Shown here: positions 34,193 through 37,216 of the stretch, piece by piece
How the letters are laid out: each line of letters opens with the position of its first letter
Numbering within the stretch: position 1 is the stretch's first letter
DNA from: Alphaproteobacteria bacterium
GTDB taxonomy: Bacteria; Pseudomonadota; Alphaproteobacteria; Rhizobiales; Rhizobiaceae
Direction: 5' to 3'
DNA length: 37,216 bases
Assembly (NCBI GenBank): GCA_024280375.1
Contig: JAJRQF010000038.1
Location: forward strand, 1-37,216
Notes under the pieces: model-generated
The model's database searches: none
What the model was told of the DNA's origin: nothing
Seen by the model: the letters and a program-made list of their open reading frames with translations, nothing else
Position numbers and translations under genes: made by a program

Positions 34193-34261
34193 ATGGCTGA
34201 AAAAACCCAGGAACTAACCGCTGGTCTGCCAATTCCACCGGGTATGAAACTGCCTTTTTAA
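34193..34261 (+). pseudogene. Second copy of the last 69 bases of ybaB
   Basis: It repeats bases 34077-34145, from the codon of MAEKTQEL to the stop, after a 47-base spacer. There are four differences (ACT/ACC, CCT/CCA, GGC/GGT, TAG/TAA), all synonymous, so the peptide is unchanged. It has no ribosome site of its own and is a fragment, not a gene. A fuller reading is given among the findings. Confidence 0.9.
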
Positions 34262-34373
34262 TTGTATTCCGCTCAACCCTCCGGTTTCGCGTCCGTTCAC
34301 GGGCTGGCAATTTGGCTAATCGCCAAATTTTGCCCTGCCACGGAGGGAAATTTTCCCTCAATCAGCTCACTAA

Positions 34374-34459
34374 TTCGCTCACGCCAGCGGCTTTGCCGCA
34401 GCTCCGCTAGGGCGCCCTCTTCGGGCGGCTCGCTCTTCGCTCGCTATACGGATAGAATT
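34374..34459. repeat. 86-bp direct repeat, copy 1
   Basis: Identical base for base to 34590-34675, 216 bases downstream. It contains GCGGC-TTT-GCCGC (34387-34399) and a GCCC/GGGC hairpin, and ends TATACGGATAGAATT. Identity over 86 bases shows a recent copy event. Confidence 0.95.
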
Positions 34460-34589
34460 GGTGCTTATTCAATGGCAAAGCCATTTGCGTAATCACGTGC
34501 GCTCACTAAACGCAATGCTTGCCCTGCCACGGAGGGAAATTCATCGTTGCGCTCAAACTGAGCCGATAGGCGAAGCGCTTTAATTTACG

Positions 34590-34675
34590 TTCGCTCACGC
34601 CAGCGGCTTTGCCGCAGCTCCGCTAGGGCGCCCTCTTCGGGCGGCTCGCTCTTCGCTCGCTATACGGATAGAATT
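34590..34675. repeat. 86-bp direct repeat, copy 2
   Basis: Identical to 34374-34459, with the TTT-loop hairpin at 34603-34615. Similarity continues imperfectly beyond the end (TGCTTAT... then the TGGC-AAA-GCCA hairpin), so the ancestral unit was longer than 86 bases. Confidence 0.95.
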
Positions 34676-34720
34676 ATGCTTATGCAATGGCAAAGCCACT
34701 GGCGTGAGCGAAAACAGGAT

Positions 34721-35437
34721 CTACCTGATTCTGCGCTTCACATCGCCCAAAACGCTCGGTAGCAACGACTGAACACTTTTCTGGCTATCGCCGGTTTTTA
34801 AGCGTTTGTCGTAAAGCATGTTCAAAATGTAGCGATCGAAACGGGTAAATACCGTATGACGGGTACGATCATTAAACATGGAAAGTTTGAGGCTTGTATC
34901 TTCGTTCAATGGACCGAGACCCTGAAGAATTTCTTCGATCAAACACCGCCGAAACAGTTTTTTGCCCTCATTGGAAACAACCACTGCATCAGATCGGTTA
35001 ATACCGAAACGGGTAAAGATTGAACGCACCATGCAACGACCACGCACGGGGGCAGTAGAACGTCCATAAACAATATTGCGAACTGTATTGTTGTAATCTG
35101 AACGATCGACAATATAGAGATGAAAATTTGCCCGGTCAGGATTGGTAACAATCTGGGTTTTTAATCCGCGTATCGAGCGGTTCAAACTTAAAATGAACCG
35201 CTTGGCTTCCTTGCGACGGTTTTTTCGGGCCCGGTTGTGAACATAGAATCGAACTGGCGAACGAAATTTCCGAATATAACGGCTTTGGGCACCGACGGGG
35301 GAAAACTCCGAGCCAAATACCGTTTTGTTAAATCCGTAAATAATTGATTTATCAGAAAATGCCGATGCCGCATCACCATTGGCCAACCCCAGCAGCAGCA
35401 TACCAAAACCGAATACAACAAATTTTACATAATCCAT
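34721..35437 (-). CDS. DUF2927 domain protein
   Basis: A 238-residue probable exported protein. A hydrophobic segment (about 5-22, VVFGFGMLLLGLANG) acts as a signal. The domain signature is the C-terminal half: ANFHLYIVDRSDY, then CMVRSIFTRFGINRSDAVVV and RCLIEEILQGLGPLNED, whose Glu-Glu pair resembles a degenerate zinc-protease helix. The function of DUF2927 is not known. The ATG at 35437 was chosen; a TTG three codons upstream is possible, and no good ribosome site marks either. It is transcribed toward the repeat field. Confidence 0.78.
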   Translation of the reverse strand: MDYVKFVVFGFGMLLLGLANGDAASAFSDKSIIYGFNKTVFGSEFSPVGAQSRYIRKFRSPVRFYVHNRARKNRRKEAKRFILSLNRSIRGLKTQIVTNPDRANFHLYIVDRSDYNNTVRNIVYGRSTAPVRGRCMVRSIFTRFGINRSDAVVVSNEGKKLFRRCLIEEILQGLGPLNEDTSLKLSMFNDRTRHTVFTRFDRYILNMLYDKRLKTGDSQKSVQSLLPSVLGDVKRRIR

Positions 35438-35604
35438 TTTGTGCAACTTTTGAAAAAACCCTGATAATAGTCAACTAATGGTGATTCGACCCTGTTTTGC
35501 AACTTAGAAAAATATTGTTTACCTGATTGCCATGCAAATGTGTACTGGCTTTAGTAGAATGCGCCGAATAATGGACTAATATTGATAGAGATTGGTAACA
35601 AATT

Positions 35605-36246
35605 ATGACAGAGGGTGTTGCAAAAGGCCTGATACGCGATGACGACGGAAAAACACGTTGCTTCTGGTACAGCAACAAAGATGATTACCGTGAATATCAC
35701 GATGAGGAATGGGGCCTGCCGGTTAATGATGACGTAAAGCTATTTGAAAAAATCTGTCTGGAAGGCTTTCAATCGGGCCTTTCGTGGTTGACAATTTTAC
35801 GTAAACGGGAAAATTTTCGCGCTGCCTTTGCTGGATTTGATTTCAAGAAAGTCGCCAAATTCAATGAAGATGATGTGGAGCGTTTGGTAAATGATGCCGG
35901 TATTGTGCGCCATCGCGGTAAAATCAACTCAACCATCAACAATGCCAACAGGGCGCTTGAAATGGTGGAGCAGGAAGGCTCACTCGGTGCTTATTTTTGG
36001 GGCTTTGAACCGGGCATCGAAGACCGACCCACAACCTTCGATCATGCAACGCTGATGTCGCTCGGCAAAACCGATATTTCTACCGAAATCTCCAAGAATT
36101 TGAAAAAACGCGGCTGGTCATTTGTCGGGCCAACCACCGTCTATGCCTTCATGCAGGCGATGGGTATCGTCAACGACCATCTTGAAGGCTGCTATTGCCG
36201 CGAAAAGGTTGAAGCCGCGCGGGCTAAATTTAAGCGGCCGGGGTAG
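35605..36246 (+). CDS. tag: DNA-3-methyladenine glycosylase I
   Basis: A 213-residue base-excision repair enzyme that removes 3-methyladenine from alkylated DNA. The opening RCFWYSNKDDYREYHDEEWG carries the zinc ligands Cys19 and His32, and the C-terminal VNDHLEGCYCRE supplies the rest of the zinc snap. The base pocket is in FEKICLEGFQSGLSWLTILRKR (Glu53, Trp61) and VRHRGKINSTINNA follows. The length is slightly over the E. coli protein. Stop TAG is followed by the repeat-containing gap before lepA. Confidence 0.95.
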   Translation: MTEGVAKGLIRDDDGKTRCFWYSNKDDYREYHDEEWGLPVNDDVKLFEKICLEGFQSGLSWLTILRKRENFRAAFAGFDFKKVAKFNEDDVERLVNDAGIVRHRGKINSTINNANRALEMVEQEGSLGAYFWGFEPGIEDRPTTFDHATLMSLGKTDISTEISKNLKKRGWSFVGPTTVYAFMQAMGIVNDHLEGCYCREKVEAARAKFKRPG

Positions 36247-36274
36247 ATTTTAAAATTCCAACCATATCGCCCTC

Positions 36275-36332
36275 GTGGTTCGACAGGCTCACCATGAGGG
36301 GTTTTGGAATGCGCGCTCGCCGCATGGTGAGC
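36275..36332. repeat. Inverted-repeat element between tag and lepA
   Basis: GCTCACCATG (36287-36296) and CATGGTGAGC (36323-36332) are perfect inverted repeats with a 26-base loop. The left side, GGTTCGACAGGCTCACCATG, is of a kind I have seen scattered in many alphaproteobacterial genomes. It is probably a REP-like element and not a gene. Confidence 0.7.
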
Positions 36333-36370
36333 TGACCAGCGAGCCGCCCGAACAGGGCGCCCACGCGGAG

Positions 36371-36475
36371 GCCTTGGGGCAAAGCCCCGATTGGCCGTGA
36401 GCGAAAACAAATAACAAGAAAAATTCTCTCTAATTTTCGTTCGCTTGCGCATCGCTCCATTCTACGTGCGCTCAC
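36371..36475. repeat. Second GC-rich repeat element before lepA
   Basis: It contains the GGGGC-AAA-GCCCC hairpin (36376-36388), then ATTGGCCGTGAGCGAAA (shared with about 30184-30200), CGTTCGCTTGCGC (shared with the 41-bp repeat at 30.2 kb) and ends ACGTGCGCTCAC. The outer GTGAGCG and CGCTCAC are inverted. The rest of the 267-base gap to lepA shows no gene and no clear promoter. Confidence 0.75.
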
Positions 36476-36513
36476 TACTTGTATTCCCGCCATTTCCTGC
36501 TAAATCGGCTCTC

Positions 36514-37216
36514 ATGACCATATCACTCGACCATATTCGCAATTTTTCCATCGTCGCCCATATTGATCACGGCAAATCAACACTTGCCGACCGGCTGATA
36601 CAAATGACCGGCGGGCTGGAAAAGCGCGAAATGTCAGAGCAAGTACTCGACAGCATGGATATCGAGCGCGAACGCGGTATTACCATCAAAGCGCAGACCG
36701 TGCGGCTTGATTACAAGGCCAATAACGGCGAGGATTATGTCCTCAATCTGATCGACACTCCGGGCCATGTGGATTTTGCCTATGAGGTGTCGCGCTCGCT
36801 ATCTGCCTGCGAGGGTTCGCTATTGGTGGTTGATGCCAGCCAGGGCGTGGAAGCGCAAACATTGGCCAATGTCTATCAGGCGATCGACAATGACCACGAG
36901 ATTGTAACCATCCTCAACAAGATCGACCTACCGGCTGCCGAACCAGAACGCATCAAAGCGCAAATTGAAGAGGTGATCGGACTTGATGCCTCCAATGCGG
37001 TGGAGATTTCGGCTAAAACCGGGCTTGGTGTTGAAAATGTACTGGAAGCGATTGTAAATGATCTGCCGGCACCTCTCCATGGCGATATTGATGCACCACT
37101 GAAAGCGCTGTTGGTGGATAGTTGGTACGATACCTATCTCGGCGTTATCGTACTGGTGCGTATTATTGATGGCCAGATAAAAAGAGGCCAGACCATCCGC
37201 ATGATGGGCACGGACG
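36514..37216 (+). CDS. lepA: Elongation factor 4 (LepA), 3' end cut off by the window
   Basis: The first 234 codons of a translational GTPase that binds stalled or mistranslocated ribosomes. The frame is open from ATG 36514 to the window end. G1 is AHIDHGKST, the G2 region [11 protein letters not shown]3 DTPGHVDF, G4 NKIDLP and G5 the SAKTG motif. The opening [17 protein letters not shown] is diagnostic for LepA as against EF-G. Domain II begins near [16 protein letters not shown]. No ribosome site stands out before the ATG. Confidence 0.96.
   Translation, partial: MTISLDHIRNFSIVAHIDHGKSTLADRLIQMTGGLEKREMSEQVLDSMDIERERGITIKAQTVRLDYKANNGEDYVLNLIDTPGHVDFAYEVSRSLSACEGSLLVVDASQGVEAQTLANVYQAIDNDHEIVTILNKIDLPAAEPERIKAQIEEVIGLDASNAVEISAKTGLGVENVLEAIVNDLPAPLHGDIDAPLKALLVDSWYDTYLGVIVLVRIIDGQIKRGQTIRMMGTD

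Larger units (their letters stand above)
34262..34720. repeat. Repeat-rich intergenic field after ybaB, no gene seen
   Basis: This 459-base stretch contains no credible gene. It holds a 23-bp direct repeat (34330-34352 and 34519-34541), an 86-bp direct repeat (listed separately) and hairpins with an AAA loop: AATGGC-AAA-GCCATT at 34471-34485 and TGGC-AAA-GCCA at 34688-34698. It also has short motifs shared with the repeats at 30.2 and 36.4 kb (such as CACGTGCGCTCACT near 34495). The open frames here are by-products of the repeats. Confidence 0.85.

Noticed and set aside
34193-34261. Separate small gene for a 22-residue peptide
   Set aside because: It is a copy of the end of ybaB without its own ribosome site or promoter.
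36192-36493. Minus-strand small proteins between tag and lepA
   Set aside because: They are translations of the repeat elements there; the same false peptides appear wherever such elements occur.

Overview
The window is chromosomal DNA of an alphaproteobacterium, most likely of the order Hyphomicrobiales (Rhizobiales). Four things point there: a PdhS-type cell-cycle histidine kinase, DUF1194 and DUF2927 proteins, a tRNA-His with the alphaproteobacterial pattern (no G at -1, A at 73), and the order nudC - HIT - SRP RNA - dnaX - ybaB. Base composition is moderate, with AT-rich intergenic stretches. I see no phage, insertion sequence or CRISPR array.

Layout. 1-3.4 kb: 3' part of xseA, a PAS-GGDEF diguanylate cyclase, a DUF1194 von Willebrand-type protein and tRNA-His. 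3.8-7.2 kb: a large PAS sensor histidine kinase of the PdhS group. 7.3-10.2 kb: an FbpA/FbpB-type ferric iron importer with no ATPase gene beside it, preceded by two adjoining Irr-box-like sites and a perfect TTGACA element. 10.2-16.6 kb: acetoacetyl-CoA synthetase, an AsmA-like protein, a class III nucleotide cyclase and an exported pentapeptide-repeat protein.

16.7-27.6 kb is the centrepiece, a reductive pyrimidine catabolism locus. One minus-strand operon runs from 25922 to a terminator at 16744: omega-amino acid aminotransferase, N-carbamoyl-beta-alanine amidohydrolase, an exported GH114-like protein, dihydropyrimidinase, a 162-residue orphan, an ABC ATPase, two permeases and an NMT1/THI5-like binding protein. 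Most junctions overlap or are close. Two overlapping RutR-type regulator genes run divergently, and the space between carries a perfect 16-bp RutR palindrome. Dihydropyrimidine dehydrogenase, the first pathway enzyme, is not encoded in the window. The last permease gene has an in-frame TAG twelve codons after its coupled ATG.

27.6-37.2 kb: a DMT transporter, an exported unknown, a Crp/Fnr regulator, NAD(+) diphosphatase, a HIT protein, 4.5S RNA, dnaX, ybaB, a DUF2927 protein, 3-methyladenine glycosylase I and the start of lepA. Gaps in this part hold a family of GC-rich repeats whose small hairpins keep their pairing while the stem bases change. One repeat field follows ybaB at the place where recR is usually found, next to a second copy of the last 69 bases of ybaB that differs only at synonymous positions.
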